A program made the translations under genes and the position numbers. 64,000 nucleotides of DNA from assembly GCA_025617745.1 (NCBI GenBank), contig CM046853.1:31795313-31859312 (forward strand), written 5' to 3'. The DNA is from Heliocidaris erythrogramma (taxonomy: Eukaryota > Echinodermata > Echinoidea > Camarodonta > Echinometridae). This document shows positions 18,201 to 29,514 of the stretch, piece after piece; the stretch's first letter is position 1, and each line of letters opens with the position of its first letter. The notes below the pieces were generated by a model. It was not told where the DNA came from, did no database searches, and saw nothing but the letters and a program-made list of their open reading frames with translations.

Positions 18201-20778
18201 TGATTTTGACTTTTCATGCATTGATTCAAGGAATTGTTCCTTTTCTTCTTTTTTTTTCTTTTTTTTTCTTTTCTAGTTTTCTTAATGTTTGATAATGATT
18301 ATTTTTTTCCATGTATTGCTTTCCAAACATTACAACGAACTCACCACTAACTCTAAAGCGGACTCTTTAGATACTAGTCTCTTTTTGTGAATTGCTAGGT
18401 TCTGCATTCCTTGAATTTGTAAAATTGTAAAAAGAATTTGAAATCAGTACGTACAGTGTCCAAAGTAAATTATTTATTCAGAAACATACTATTTTGTGCA
18501 CATAATATATGCTTTATTCTTAATTAGACACCTCCAGAGTGTTTTGCTATTATTTGATAAGTACTAAGCACCTTACGTATTTTGTGTAACGAGAAGCGAT
18601 TTCTTGCAATGAGCTTGTACCCTGTCCATAATCCAGACTAATAATCTGTTAACATCTACACGTTTGTAAAATTTTGAAGATCAGGTTCTTTTTTTCCCTT
18701 ACTTCTCCTCCTCCAGTATGCGAACATATTAAAGTACTATTCTCGATTGAAATCACATAACTCTTTTTTCATGTTCTGCACAAGAATTGACATGGTTGCA
18801 TAAATAGTAATTGGTCAAAAACCTACCTTATTATTATGTCGATGATCGTAGAAACTTATACGCAAGCTGCCTCAGTGCTAGATGATTACAGAGAATGAAT
18901 CATTACGAAAAAGAAAAACAAACAAAAAAATGTATCATGGAGTACTCGAGCATTTGATTTACATAACTCAGATGACTCATTAAGTTTTGTGATTTATTTC
19001 TCTACACTTTAAACTGGATTGTTCTATTGCAGAGTTCTTGGTGAAAGAGTTTTTAATCCATTTGTAATCATGAAATCAATTAAATTCTTCTTTGTACTCG
19101 GATCATGTCATGGAACCAGCTAAACAAGAGTACTCTTGACACCATATGTCATGGATTATTGTGGCCATGGATATTGCGTTCGTAATTCTTTGATGCAAGG
19201 GGGAATTTGAAGTTGGCATAGATTATGCTTCATACTCGCCAGAAGAATTGATGCACATTAAAAATTTCTTAGATAAATGCTATTTTAATGTTAGATTTAT
19301 ACAAATTAGAATTCTAGATGGTAGTACTGGTATCTTTTTCTTTTTTTGTTTAAGAAAGATTCATTTGGCACAACTCGACCAAATCTTGTGATGCAATGGT
19401 AATTATTACATTTTCAGTACCTGGTTCAAGGTTAGCCACATGATAATATCAAGTTGAGTGTTTTTCTTTTTTTAATCATTCAGGTTTATGTAGATTCCAG
19501 TGTATTTCATAGGGAAAGTGTAAGCAGAATTTACAAAAAAAAAAGAAGTTATATAGATTGTATGATATTTTATTATGTATTCACCTTTTGAAGCATATTG
19601 GCTTCATTTTTTAATTACAAATTGAAAATGTCTACCCGTCTATTATTTGCATTATTTTTAATCTATTTCACTTACAAAAACAGAAATATGAAATACACTT
19701 TTTGCATTTGTTCTACATGTATAACAGACCAACCGGTTTGATGTAAAATTGCATTTATGTTGATGTGTATTAGGATGTGGACAAAAGCTATTTTGTGTTA
19801 TATTTTTTTTCAATTAAGTTGATCTGGTCTACTTTTATCATCAACTTACATCATCAATGTGTGTATATTTGCCAAGTTGACTCATGTAGACTGCATTTTA
19901 GTGTGCAGATAAGGACTTAGATAAAGACATTTGTTATTTATTGAAATACCTTGAAAGAAATGATTGAAAAACAAAATATTCTAACAAACCCCAACTTTTC
20001 AATCTGTTCAAATAACTTACTAGACAAGAAAAATTTTGATATAGGTAAATATTGTTGTGGAAATAAGGGCTCGCTCTTTTGCGGCGATGTAATTATCAGT
20101 GTACTATTGTTATACAAGTTTGTGAAGAGTAGAGTTGCCGTGTGAAAGGATCTTCTTCATGAATGTTCTGGCAGGCCAGTTGCTCATTAAGCGGAGGAGG
20201 TGCGTTCTCATACGTGCCAACCTGCGATGCTTGTTTTTATTTTTTTGGGCCTGGTACACTCACGGCCAACCCTGCTTTTTTTTCTGTCTCGTGTGAATCA
20301 GTTCTTACTGGTGTCTACTGTATCCAAAATCTTTTTAAGTTATCTCTTTTCTTTTCTTTTTAATTTCTAACAAAAGGTTGTAATAACCTGTTGAATAGGT
20401 TATTTATGTTTCTCTTTTTGTCTTTGGGAGAGAGTGTTTTTAAGTGTGTGTGACTGTGATAGTGCATGTATGTGACTGAGGGAGTGTGCCTATGTTCATG
20501 CAGTATGTATATGAGAAACAATCTTTTTGTCCCAACTGTCTTTGCATGTGTGAACAAGGAAATAACACAAGATTTTGAAAATGTGTGTGAGGACTCTCTT
20601 TGTGTGCCAGGATGTGGAGTGGTTGTCACTGTATCTGGGCGTGGATGAGGGTGCGAGCACGTTAGGGTCAGTAGTTATATTTAATGTACCGTGTGACATT
20701 GCTGCACTCTAATTTAAATGTTTTTTCCAATGAAATTTTGGTGTATTTTACTAGGTATTGTGGCTTTTATGTCTTAAC

Positions 20779-20901
20779 TACTATTACTATAACTACTACT
20801 TCTACTGTTACTGCTATAACTACTTCTACGAAATACCGTTACTACTACTACAACTACTACTACAAATTCTACAACAGAAACTGCTACTACTACTACAACA
20901 C
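20779..20901. repeat. Degenerate (ACT)n / (TAC)n microsatellite
   Basis: About 120 bp of imperfect act/tac triplets on the + strand. The Tyr/Thr- and Ser/Val-rich frames across it are products of the repeat. Confidence 0.85.
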
Positions 20902-21693
20902 GATGAAGCTGTGGGTACCTCTGATTAGCGGAGACCCAACGTCCATGCTTTATCACACAGCACTTCATCTTTTTGCATACACCAAATTGACCCAGTTGAT
21001 TTGGAGCTGCCACTTGTGTATATGGCTTTGACTAACCAATGAGTTCTATAATGGATGGTGCCTGTGTCCTATGTAAAGTAGACTTCCCAAGACTTTAAAA
21101 AAATATTCAGTGTTGTTTGTTGTCATCATGTCTGTTGCCCTAACTGCAAATTGTTTTTACAAAAAATGATAATAATAATATTCAAGCGGTGCTTGTTTCA
21201 CCGCTAGTTTTACAAACTGTTGTATGGTAGTTGTAATGAATATTGATTAGTAAGATCATTGTACTATGGTAGCCAGAGTCGGGGTATTACGAAAAAATAC
21301 AAATAACGGAACTGCACAATCGACTTGGGAAGGAGATGTGGGAGAATGAATTTTTCATTGTTAAAAGAAGATAAAAAAAGATGAAGTTGTTATAAGATCC
21401 GGAGATAAGATGGACGTTTACTTTTTTTTTTTTTGAATGAGGTGCAATTGTTATCCTTTAGAGAGAAAAAAAATGTCATTTAACAAAGATTCAGAAGAAA
21501 AATTTGGCAAGAAAAAAAAAGATCAAAAAGTGGAGGATTTGTGCCTCTTTATGTGGCATACACTTGACTACAGTATGTATACCCACCCCCCTCCTTATGA
21601 GAAAGATTCTGTCTTTTTCCTGTGCAGTGTAACGAAAGCATTCATGTTGCGAGTTGTCTCATGATTAAACTCTTGACCGTTGTGACAAAAAAA

Positions 21694-21699
21694 ATTAAA
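21694..21699 (+). promoter_or_regulatory. Candidate distal poly(A) signal ATTAAA
   Basis: ATTAAA followed ~12 bp later by gtctttttgttgtgtgt, a good U/GU-rich downstream element. It lies where the transposon-free stretch ends, so it may mark the distal end of the Gq alpha transcript. Confidence 0.3.
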
Positions 21700-21904
21700 C
21701 TTGCGTCATTGTCTTTTTGTTGTGTGTACATCTCATCTGCAGTACATGTATGCATTGTGTGATCTGGAATTAGTATTGAAGCAAAGACCAATGCCTATTA
21801 CAATATAAGTTAATTAATAATGGATGATGAATGCTCATAATGTACAGAATTTAAGTTTCTTACATTTAATTCTTGTTCAGCATGTGAGAAGACCTGTATA
21901 TATA

Positions 21905-22077
21905 CAGTCAAACCTGCTTTAGCGACCACCTGTATAGAAAGACCACCTGTCTATAAAGACCACAATTTTTGTTTCCCTTGAAAAGTGTTTCTCATTGAAA
22001 CGTGTATTAAAGGAACCTGTCCATAAAGACCGCTTTTCTTGTCTCCCTTGAGCGGTCTTTATAGACAGGTTTCACTG
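21905..22077. mobile_element. 173 bp MITE, CAGTCAAACCTG ends, TA target
   Basis: Ends CAGTCAAACCTG and, inverted, CAGGTTTCACTG, flanked by TA on both sides. The inner sequence repeats gaccacctgt / ataaagacc motifs. A second copy of exactly the same length lies inverted at 46492-46664. The TA duplication fits Tc1/mariner-type mobilisation. Confidence 0.85.
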
Positions 22078-22153
22078 TATATATATATTTAAAAAAAGTG
22101 TCCTGCGTCGGTTGATGAAAAAATACACAAAAGTCAATGATGAATAAGACAAC

Positions 22154-22189
<36 letters not shown>

Positions 22190-22236
22190 AAAGTGTTCTG
22201 TGTTGGTTTTGGTTAAATACAAATAGAAAGGACAAA

Positions 22237-22267
<31 letters not shown>

Positions 22268-22270
22268 GTA
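22078..22270. repeat. (TA)n microsatellites with a diverged duplication between
   Basis: TA runs around 22158-22186 and 22239-22265. The intervening sequences (aaaaaaagtgtcctgcg... and aaagaaagtgttctgtg...) are diverged copies of each other, so the whole patch expanded by slippage or unequal exchange. Confidence 0.75.
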
Positions 22271-22369
22271 ATGAATGCTCAGAGGGAATGAAAGACGAAT
22301 GTGGGAAAGAATGAGAAAGATAAAAGAAATGAGATGAGAACAAAGATGTTCAATTAGAGAGAATCTTAT

Positions 22370-22547
22370 GGGGTGTTGCAAGAAAGTTGCAATTGATTGC
22401 AAGAAAGTTGCAACTGATCGGTACTGAGCAATCAAAATCATTGTTGCAAGCGCATCTTCTTGAATGGGCAGACCCTGAACCATTCAGGATGGTGGTTCTA
22501 ATTTGCTTTACAATTTGCAATTGATTGCAACTTTCTTGCAACACCCC
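22370..22547. mobile_element. 178 bp MITE, GGGGTGTTGCAAG ends
   Basis: Terminal inverted repeats of about 33 bp: GGGGTGTTGCAAGAAAGTTG at the left and its complement at 22515-22547. An extra internal copy of gcaagaaagttgcaa lies next to the left repeat. No clear target duplication and no gene. Confidence 0.8.
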
Positions 22548-23068
22548 AGAGTGTTAGAAGTGATACTTGGGAGAAAGAGAGCGTGCAGCAGCAGCAAGTG
22601 GGATGGGGGTCAAAGGGAGCTAACCTCCCCTCCTCGAGCTCTTACAAAATCTAGGAATGTGCCCCTTCCAAGAGAATAAATAACTTTCTGAAAGTGAAAT
22701 TTCTTATGACACACCCTCAGTTTATAACCCCCACATATGACTAAACTAGAAGGGGTGCCCTTTAATCACTTATGGCCTTCATTTTAGTAATTTATTCAAA
22801 TTTATACAGATTTGCCTTGTGACAAACTGACATTCACCTGTAAAAAGCTATTCTTTTCCAATAGAATGGGAATTGCATGTATTAGGGATTGGACAAACAT
22901 TTTGGCTTGTCTGACCTAGCAACACTAAATGTATGCAATCTGCATTCTGTTGAAATGCAATGACTTGTATAACAGGTGGATGTAATAATTCATTATTAGG
23001 AGCTTGACCAAGGAGGTACTAGCTTGGTTTTGAATGTATTACGAAAATGGCCTATAGAGTACTGCAGT

Positions 23069-23282
23069 ACAGTGCCGATGTCATATTCGCTCGTCGTCCG
23101 GTATACTGGTTCCAAACAACAGAACCTGTGCATGAGGTACACCGCAAAATCATTCAAGCAGCAGGCTGGAGCAGGGCAAGTTCAGTGCTTGGCGCTGGTG
23201 TGATCACCAAGCCATTGTTTCGCACAAAATTGTTTGGAACCAGCAACCCTGACAACTTGGCCAATATGACGTCACACTTGGG
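23069..23282. mobile_element. Diverged inverted-repeat element
   Basis: ctggttccaaaca (23106) and its complement tgtttggaaccag (23232) lie inside longer arms of roughly 70-75% identity that begin gatgtcatatt on the left and end aatatgacgtc on the right. Sits directly left of the DIRS element. Family not assigned. Confidence 0.5.
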
Positions 23283-23310
23283 GCTCAATCTACTTGGGTT
23301 TAAGGCTGTG

Positions 23311-23490
23311 ATTTACTGCAATAAATCATATATACCTACCTATTACGCCTGTAGTCTTGACTACGGGACCCCTTCGAGAATTATCACACATGTGTCACAA
23401 AATTGTGCGCACCCCCCGTAATCCTATTGTCCCCTTCGCCACTCACGCGCGTCAATACGCTACGGCCATCTTCCTCTTTCTTGCTCGCCC
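23311..23490. repeat. Left inverted terminal repeat of DIRS element
   Basis: Starts atttactgcaataaatc and continues through cctgtagtcttgactacggg. Complementary to the right repeat and, at its tip, to the internal complementary region. Confidence 0.9.
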
Positions 23491-23899
23491 CCGACGAGTT
23501 AGGACGTATAGTCACAGCGCTCCTGAAATCAGGTCGTATAGTATCTTTTTGGTGCGCTTTTTCACATAGTTAAAGCACTTTTAGGTACCTATATTCGTTT
23601 AGATTATAGTACTTTGTGTTTTATTAGTCACTCTTGCCGATTGCAAGGGATTTTTTGATTCCCTTTCTTGGCATTTATTTTTCTCTTTCACGGTCAGCCC
23701 CACGTAGATATTTCCGTGTTTGCGGGTGTTTCCGTTTGTCACCGAGCCTTCGGGTTCGGTGTTTGTTCTTACGGTTTTTAGGCTGTGAAAATTTCTTTAG
23801 TGCGTATCTCCCAAATAAACTTTAGTTTTATTTACTGCATTCAGTTGAAGTATTTCTTAATTTGAAAGTATACTTTATTGTCTGTTTTATTGCAGTGGT

Positions 23900-24207
23900 A
23901 TGAATTCGGAAGAAGAAGCAGCTGGGTCAAGGAGACCTGCTTCTTCCGAAGAGTTGTCTAGCAAGACGACTCGGCCTTCCAGAACTCCCCCGAGTACAGC
24001 GGTACGCGGGGAGGGAGGAGGGCTAAAGGTAAGTTGCCTAGTGGTGTTCCCTTGCAGAGTTTGCCAGTTTCGGAGCTTGCGGCTTCGGGACGGGTGGCGT
24101 TAACTGAATCGGGATTGTCAACTCCGAAGCCTGTGGTTTCGGGGTGGGTGGCGTCAGATTCTAGTGGTTTGGATATCTCGAATCCAATCCCCCGGTCGCT
24201 GAGACCA

Positions 24208-24239
<32 letters not shown>

Positions 24240-26180
24240 TGTTGTTTCCCGTACGGTAGCGTTCACTCGCTCTGATCCGTTAGGGGAGACGCGCCCCACT
24301 ACTGCAGGGCAACCCACGGGCTTAGTCCATGTTGGTCTGGGTTCTCAAACCCTAGCCCCCGGCAAACGCCATATGGGGGAACGAGTACTTTCTGGGCTGT
24401 CTCAGTTGCCAGCTGATGGGAATGCTCGAGCTAACAATTATGGACGCTCTTCGGAGCAACAGGTGTTTTCACCTGAGTGCGTGACTACTAGTGCTCCCCT
24501 ATTGCTGCTTTCGAGCGGTCCAATAGTGGGTTCACATGCCTTTAGTAGTCATCGGGCACATACCGAGTCATCTCGGTCTGCCCACGCACTGGGAGCTTTT
24601 AGCTCCCAACCCATGGCTACGGCATCTTCTTGCCTAGCCAATATGGGTGATTTGGGCGATTCTCTAGGCTTACGCCATGAGCGCTCCAATCCCTTTATGG
24701 GAAGTGAACGTCCCTCCGCGGAGGAATCGGTTCGTGTTTCCGAAGAGGCTTCGGGGATCCGAACGAATCCGATTAAGCGTTCTAAGAAAAGGGTTTCGGC
24801 TACGACTATTGTCGAGCCAGCCAAGAAAAAGGCCAAGAAGAAGGCGAAAAGCGGCAAGGCTTTGCCGGCCTCTTGCCCGTCTGGCCTGGCTGACCCGGCT
24901 AGCTCCTCTCAAGCTGACATGTTCAGTATGATGCGGGCTTTTGCTCAGAATCAGGGTTGGTCCTTTGTACCGGCTTCTTCAACCCTGACTTCTGTCCCTA
25001 TTCAGGGATCTCGCTTTGAGTCTGATCAGCCTTTTGTGATTGATTCCTCTTTGTCTGAGACTGATTCGCATGTGCCTCCTATTCCCGCGGCCCTTGGGGC
25101 TCCGCCGGGCGAGGAGACTGTTGGTGAACCATGCGGGGACCCGCCTGCGGAGGCCTTTGTTAGCGTTCCTTTGTCTCATTCCACTCGGGTGGAACCAGAT
25201 TTGGATGCGTCCTCTCAAGCTTCGGTTCCCGAATCGCTTGGGCAGGCGGAGTCTCAATCGCTCAATCTCTATGGAGTGGAAGCGATTGCTTTGTTGTCCA
25301 AATATCTCCCTGAAGTTCAGTCAACCCGCGCGCAGGGTTCGACTTCGCGTTGGAATTTCAAGCAGCAGGTCTCCTCTGAGGGTATTGCTCTTGAGGAGGT
25401 TTTCAAGCTAGAGTATGACCGCATTGAGGCCGCGGTGTTGGTTAAGCGATCTAATGCGGTCAGGGGTAAGGCCTTTGCCTTTTGTTCTCAGGACCAAGAC
25501 AGCTTTTTCAAGGCTAAGATTCTTTCTCCTGAGATTTTAGAGGTTGGTCGTCGCTTGCGGGCGACTAATCCGCTTACCTCCGCTGCGTTCAGGGCGGAGG
25601 ATAAGATTTGGTCTAATATTGAAAACCACATTAGGTCAGGGATGCGTTTGGCGGCTTTTCAAGGGCTTCTCTCCGACCTTAGGTCCAGGGCGGAGGAGTT
25701 GAATGTTACCGATGGTGACAAGCTGATTATTGACGACTTGCTGCATACTCTTTTTTTGTCTGCAGTGGTCGCAGCTTTCCACAGCAGCTGCTTCGGCTAC
25801 GTTCCGTCGCAGGACCTCGGCTCTCTCAGCACTGGGTGTTAGAGAGTCGGGCATTGCTCAACTTCTCCGAGATGTTCCGTCTCGGGGTCCTTCGCTTTTT
25901 GGTGGTAAATTCGCTACGGTGTTTCAAAGAGAGATCGATGCGCGAAAGCAGATCTCGGATATGACTAAGCAGTTTCACACTAGCTCTAAGCCAACGCGGG
26001 CCCCTGTTCGGCGTAGACCTGCTGGTCCTGTTTCGGGTCAACGCAGTCGCGTGTCTAGGGTCCCGCCTCCTGAGCCTCAGCCAGCTCCGTCTCGTGGGAG
26101 AGGGAGTCGTGGCAGGGGCTTTTCGAGAGGTTCTCGTGGTAAGGCGATGGCTTTGCAGAAGGCCAAGCCTGGATTTTGAT
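23900..26180 (+). other. gag-like region of DIRS element
   Basis: The upstream coding region of the element, rich in Ser, Pro and basic residues, with lysine-rich (KKKAKKKAK) and Arg/Gly-rich stretches typical of the nucleic-acid-binding gag-like proteins of DIRS elements. No sequence-level homology to a named family is claimed. Its place before reverse transcriptase gives the assignment. Confidence 0.75.
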
Positions 26181-26217
26181 GTTTTTCCCCGAGCGCTTGT
26201 TCGACCGAATGTGGTAG

Positions 26218-28059
26218 GTGGCCGACTTCACGCGTTTCTCCCCGCTTGGGAGGCCATCTCCGGGACGTGTTTGTTCTCTCCGTCGTGCGAGACGGATTCT
26301 TCATAGATCTTTGCGCCTCGCTCCCCGGAGGGGCTATAAGAATTCGGTCACCTCCCATGTCTGCCCTGTCTCGGTCTCATGCTTCGAAGGAGATCGAGTC
26401 TCTTTTGGAAAAGAGGGCTATAGAAAGGGTAAGAGACAGGCCGTCTCTTTCCCTTTCTCCAATATTTGTTATTCCCAAGCGCTCGGGAAAACTTCGTTTG
26501 ATACTGAACCTAAAGAGGATAAACAAATTTATTCCTCCGGTTCATTTTCGGATGGAGATTCTTGCCTCCATTCTTCCGTTGATCAAAAGGGAAGACTACG
26601 CGGTCTCGATATATCTCAAGGACGCGTACTTTCACATTCCCATTCATCGCGCATCTCGCGATCTTCTGGGTTCTCCTTCCTCTCGGAGACTTATCGTTTT
26701 CGGGCTCTTCCCTTCGGGCTGCGCCCGGCCCCTCGGGTTTTTACTCAAGTTGTAGCGGTGCTAGCGGCCTTTCTGAGGCGTCGCGGCCTGCGGTTGTTTT
26801 GTTACCTGGACGATTGGCTTCTCCTTGCGGAGTCGCGCGATCGTTTGTTGGACGAGACTCGTTTGCTCGTCTCTCTTACTCAAGACTTAGGTTTCCTAAT
26901 AAATTGGGAAAAGTCAGAGTTAGTCCCCACTCGCAGCCCAGTTTTTCTGGGGGCGGTGTTAGACATAAGGAATCAGTTAGCTCGGCCCAGTCGAGACAGG
27001 ATTCTCACCATTGTCTCTGCGGCTCGCAAGCTCTTGCTGGCCAGAAGAGTCTCGGCCAGACAGTGGCTTCAGTTTCTAGGTTATCTAGCCAGTCTAGTCG
27101 ATGTTTTAGAGGACTGCCGGCTCCTCATGAGACCCTTTCAGAGACATCTCCTCAGGTTCTTCAAGCCGGGAAAAGACTCTCTTTTGGTCTGGATTCCAGT
27201 ACCAGTAAAGATCAAGTCTCTTCTCGCTTGTTGGACGAGCGAGGTGTTTCTCGCGCGAGGCAGGTCCTTCTCTGTCCCTCTTCCGTCGATATCGGTTTCG
27301 ACGGACGCCTCTCGGTTGGGGTGGGGAGGACACTGCAACGGCAGCACGGTTGCGGGGGATTGGTCTCATCTTGGGACTCTTCCTCATATCAATGTCCTGG
27401 AGTTTATGGCAGTTCTGTTGACCTTGCTCCATTTCAGAAGTCGACTTCTCAGTCGTTCGGTTCTGATTCTCACGGACAACGTTACTGTGGCGGCATATAT
27501 CAATCGGCAGGGAGGCACTCGTTCGGTTGCCTTGAATGCCCTAGCAGCTCAGCTGTGGAGGTGGTGTCGTCGCATGGCAATCACACCCGTGGCCTCTTTC
27601 ATCCCCGGTCGGGAAAACCTCATTGCGGATTTTCTGTCCCGGGGCAGGTATCTTCCATCGGAATGGATGCTCCATCCGGAGGTATTTTGCCGCATTCGCA
27701 GTTGCCTAGGTCCACTGGAAGTGGATCTATTTGCGTCGGTGCTAAATCACCAGCTGCCGAAGTATTGCTCCCGTGTTCGCGATCAGGGAGCATGGGCTCT
27801 CGATGCTTTCTCCCTCAGCTGGGAGAACCTTCAGGGATTCGCCTTTCCTCCCTTCCAACTGATTCCGCGTGCTTTGCGGAAAATCAGGGAAGATCGGGCG
27901 AGGGTGCTTGTAATAGCTCCCTTTTGGCCCAGGAGGAATTGGTTTCCGGAACTTATGAGCCTTCTAAGGGCTCAACCGTTAGTTCTCCCGTTAAGAGCGG
28001 ATCTGGTGTTACAGCCCCTATCGGGATTCTTCACCACAATCCGGAGTCTCTTCATTTGA
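26218..28059 (+). CDS. Reverse transcriptase-RNase H of DIRS element
   Basis: Reverse transcriptase core with the catalytic YLDDW box after LRLFC, preceded by the finger/palm motif FRALPFGLRPAPRVF. It is followed by an RNase H-like domain with STDAS, LTDN and HINVLEFMAV blocks and the conserved tail region (LFASVLNHQLPKYCS), all typical of DIRS polymerases. Copies element RNA into DNA. Treated as part of a fossil element. Confidence 0.92.
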   Translation: MADFTRFSPLGRPSPGRVCSLRRARRILHRSLRLAPRRGYKNSVTSHVCPVSVSCFEGDRVSFGKEGYRKGKRQAVSFPFSNICYSQALGKTSFDTEPKEDKQIYSSGSFSDGDSCLHSSVDQKGRLRGLDISQGRVLSHSHSSRISRSSGFSFLSETYRFRALPFGLRPAPRVFTQVVAVLAAFLRRRGLRLFCYLDDWLLLAESRDRLLDETRLLVSLTQDLGFLINWEKSELVPTRSPVFLGAVLDIRNQLARPSRDRILTIVSAARKLLLARRVSARQWLQFLGYLASLVDVLEDCRLLMRPFQRHLLRFFKPGKDSLLVWIPVPVKIKSLLACWTSEVFLARGRSFSVPLPSISVSTDASRLGWGGHCNGSTVAGDWSHLGTLPHINVLEFMAVLLTLLHFRSRLLSRSVLILTDNVTVAAYINRQGGTRSVALNALAAQLWRWCRRMAITPVASFIPGRENLIADFLSRGRYLPSEWMLHPEVFCRIRSCLGPLEVDLFASVLNHQLPKYCSRVRDQGAWALDAFSLSWENLQGFAFPPFQLIPRALRKIREDRARVLVIAPFWPRRNWFPELMSLLRAQPLVLPLRADLVLQPLSGFFTTIRSLFI

Positions 28060-28063
28060 CTGC

Positions 28064-29101
28064 TTGGCCCCTGTCAGGGAATCTGCAAGACAGTCGGGTC
28101 TCTCTGATAGAGCCGCGGACTTTTTAATGTCCAGTCGTAGGGTCTCTACTAGGGAAATTTACAATTCCCGTCTCTCGGTCTTTTTCCTTTGGTGCAAAGA
28201 GAGAAATCAAACCCCTTCTAAGGCTCCTATTGGTTCAATTGCGGATTTCTTAATCTCGTTATTTGACAAAGGGAGATCTATTTCTACTATCCGAGGCTAC
28301 CGTTCGGCGATCGGGGCCATTCATTCGGGTTTTTCGGATGGTTCGGGGATTTCCAATTCCCCGCTGCTAAGTGGTTTGATTCGTTCGTTCTTTCTGAAAC
28401 GACCTTCGTTTTCGAAGTTAGTGCCGTCTTGGAGTCTGCCTAAGGTCCTGGAGGCCTTGGCGAAACCTCCTTTTGAACCGTTAGGTGAAGCTTCGCTTCA
28501 TCATCTTACGGTTAAGACGCTCTTTTTGGTAGCTATTGCCTCTGGGCAGAGGCGCAGTACTCTTCATGCTCTCTGTCTTACTCCTGGTCATGTTCGCTGG
28601 GAGAGAAAAGGTGTTAGGTTGATTCCTAGGGCTTCTTTCGTTGCCAAGAATCAGACAGCTACCTCCGGTCCTGTTGAGATTTTTCTTTGTCCGCTTTCTG
28701 ACTTTTCTTCGGTGCGTGAGGACAAAGTTTGGTGTCCTGTTAGGGCTCTCAAATGGTATATTGATAAGACTAAGTCTTATCGTAAGGATGATCAGTTGTT
28801 CCTGATCACTAGAGAGCCTTTTTCTCCTGCCTCTCTTGATTCCATTTCTAGATGGATCGTTGAAGCTATTAGGGCCGCTGGCACAGAGGCTCTTTTATCC
28901 GACAGTAAGCCTCGTGCTCATGATACTCGTAGTGTCAGCACTTCTTGGGCTCTGTTTCAAGGTGTGGCGCTTGTTGATATTTTGAAGGCTGCTTATTGGC
29001 GTTCGCCCAATTCCTTCATCTCTTGCTACCTTAGGGATATTCCCGCAGGTGAAGCTTTGTTTGCGTCAGCCACCTTGAAGGCCGCTGTGTCTTCTTTGTA
29101 G
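28064..29101 (+). CDS. Tyrosine recombinase of DIRS element
   Basis: A phage-integrase-type recombinase of ~345 residues. The N-terminal SAM-like core-binding region includes REIYNSRLSVFFLWC and ISTIRGYRSAIGAIH. The catalytic domain includes the first Arg region (GQRRSTLHAL), the HDTRS box and the C-terminal region around AYWRSPNSFISCYL. It inserts the circular DNA form, replacing the DDE integrase of LTR elements. Confidence 0.92.
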   Translation: MAPVRESARQSGLSDRAADFLMSSRRVSTREIYNSRLSVFFLWCKERNQTPSKAPIGSIADFLISLFDKGRSISTIRGYRSAIGAIHSGFSDGSGISNSPLLSGLIRSFFLKRPSFSKLVPSWSLPKVLEALAKPPFEPLGEASLHHLTVKTLFLVAIASGQRRSTLHALCLTPGHVRWERKGVRLIPRASFVAKNQTATSGPVEIFLCPLSDFSSVREDKVWCPVRALKWYIDKTKSYRKDDQLFLITREPFSPASLDSISRWIVEAIRAAGTEALLSDSKPRAHDTRSVSTSWALFQGVALVDILKAAYWRSPNSFISCYLRDIPAGEALFASATLKAAVSSL

Positions 29102-29176
29102 TCTTTGGTGTAATCCTATTTCCTTCCGCTCGAAACATGCCTCCCGGTCTTTGAGTTGGCGCTGGTCTGGCATAAT

Positions 29177-29270
29177 AGGTAGGTATATATGATTTATTGC
29201 AGTAAATTTGTAAAATCAGCACTGATTTTCTTATTTACTATATAAATCTATATACCTACCTATGACCCTC
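29177..29270. repeat. Internal complementary region of DIRS element
   Basis: Contains the complement of the left tip (aataggtaggtatatatg...cagtaaat) joined to the complement of the right tip (tgtaaaatcagcactg...). Serves as template for completing the ends in the accepted DIRS replication model. Confidence 0.88.
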
Positions 29271-29324
29271 CCTCCTTCCCCGCTCCTTGCAAGCAACATG
29301 TTTCTTCTTGGGGTTGCTCGCAAA

Positions 29325-29514
29325 AGAGGAAGATGGCCGTAGCGTATTGACGCGCGTGAGTGGCGAAGGGGACAATAGGATTACGGGGGGTGCGCACAAT
29401 TTTGTGACACATGTGTGATAATTCTCGAAGGGGTCCCGTAGTCAAGACTACAGGCTTAATAGGTAGGTATATAGATTTATATAGTAAATAAGAAAATCAG
29501 TGCTGATTTTACAA
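29325..29514. repeat. Right inverted terminal repeat of DIRS element
   Basis: Complement of the left terminal repeat, ending agtgctgattttacaa. Only one or two base differences are visible over the shared ~140 bp. Confidence 0.9.

Larger units (their letters stand above)
15175..21720 (+). other. GNAQ: Possible long 3' UTR of the Gq alpha gene
   Basis: A 6.5 kb stretch after the stop codon with no recognisable transposon, hairpin MITE or convincing coding frame, in contrast to the crowded sequence on either side. It is AU-rich with many short U and A runs, as in long 3' UTRs of signalling genes. Poly(A) hexamers AATAAA occur at 15247 and 16578, and ATTAAA at 21694 is followed by a TG/T-rich stretch. 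It could equally be plain intergenic DNA. Confidence 0.4.
23311..29514 (+). mobile_element. DIRS-type tyrosine-recombinase retrotransposon
   Basis: A 6.2 kb element between the Gq alpha and KIFBP genes. Parts in order: left inverted terminal repeat (about 23311-23490), gag-like region, reverse transcriptase with RNase H, tyrosine recombinase, an internal complementary region (about 29177-29270) and the right inverted terminal repeat (about 29325-29514). The internal region carries the complements of both outer tips joined to each other, which is the hallmark of DIRS elements that replicate through a circle. The two terminal repeats match almost perfectly over ~140 bp and the frames are long, so the insertion is young. 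It looks close to whole, with at most about two breaks. It shows no obvious target duplication, as expected for recombinase-mediated insertion. Confidence 0.93.

Noticed and set aside
20684-21031. Tyr/Thr-rich protein and its Ser/Val-rich antisense
   Set aside because: Product of the degenerate (ACT)n repeat.
22007-22483. 158-codon minus-strand frame rich in Ile/Tyr
   Set aside because: It runs through a MITE and two (TA)n microsatellites.
23047-23421. 124-codon + strand frame left of the DIRS element
   Set aside because: It crosses a diverged inverted-repeat element and then the DIRS terminal repeat, so it is a chance frame.
24549-27432. Long minus-strand frames across the DIRS element
   Set aside because: They are shadows of the + strand element frames, caused by base composition.
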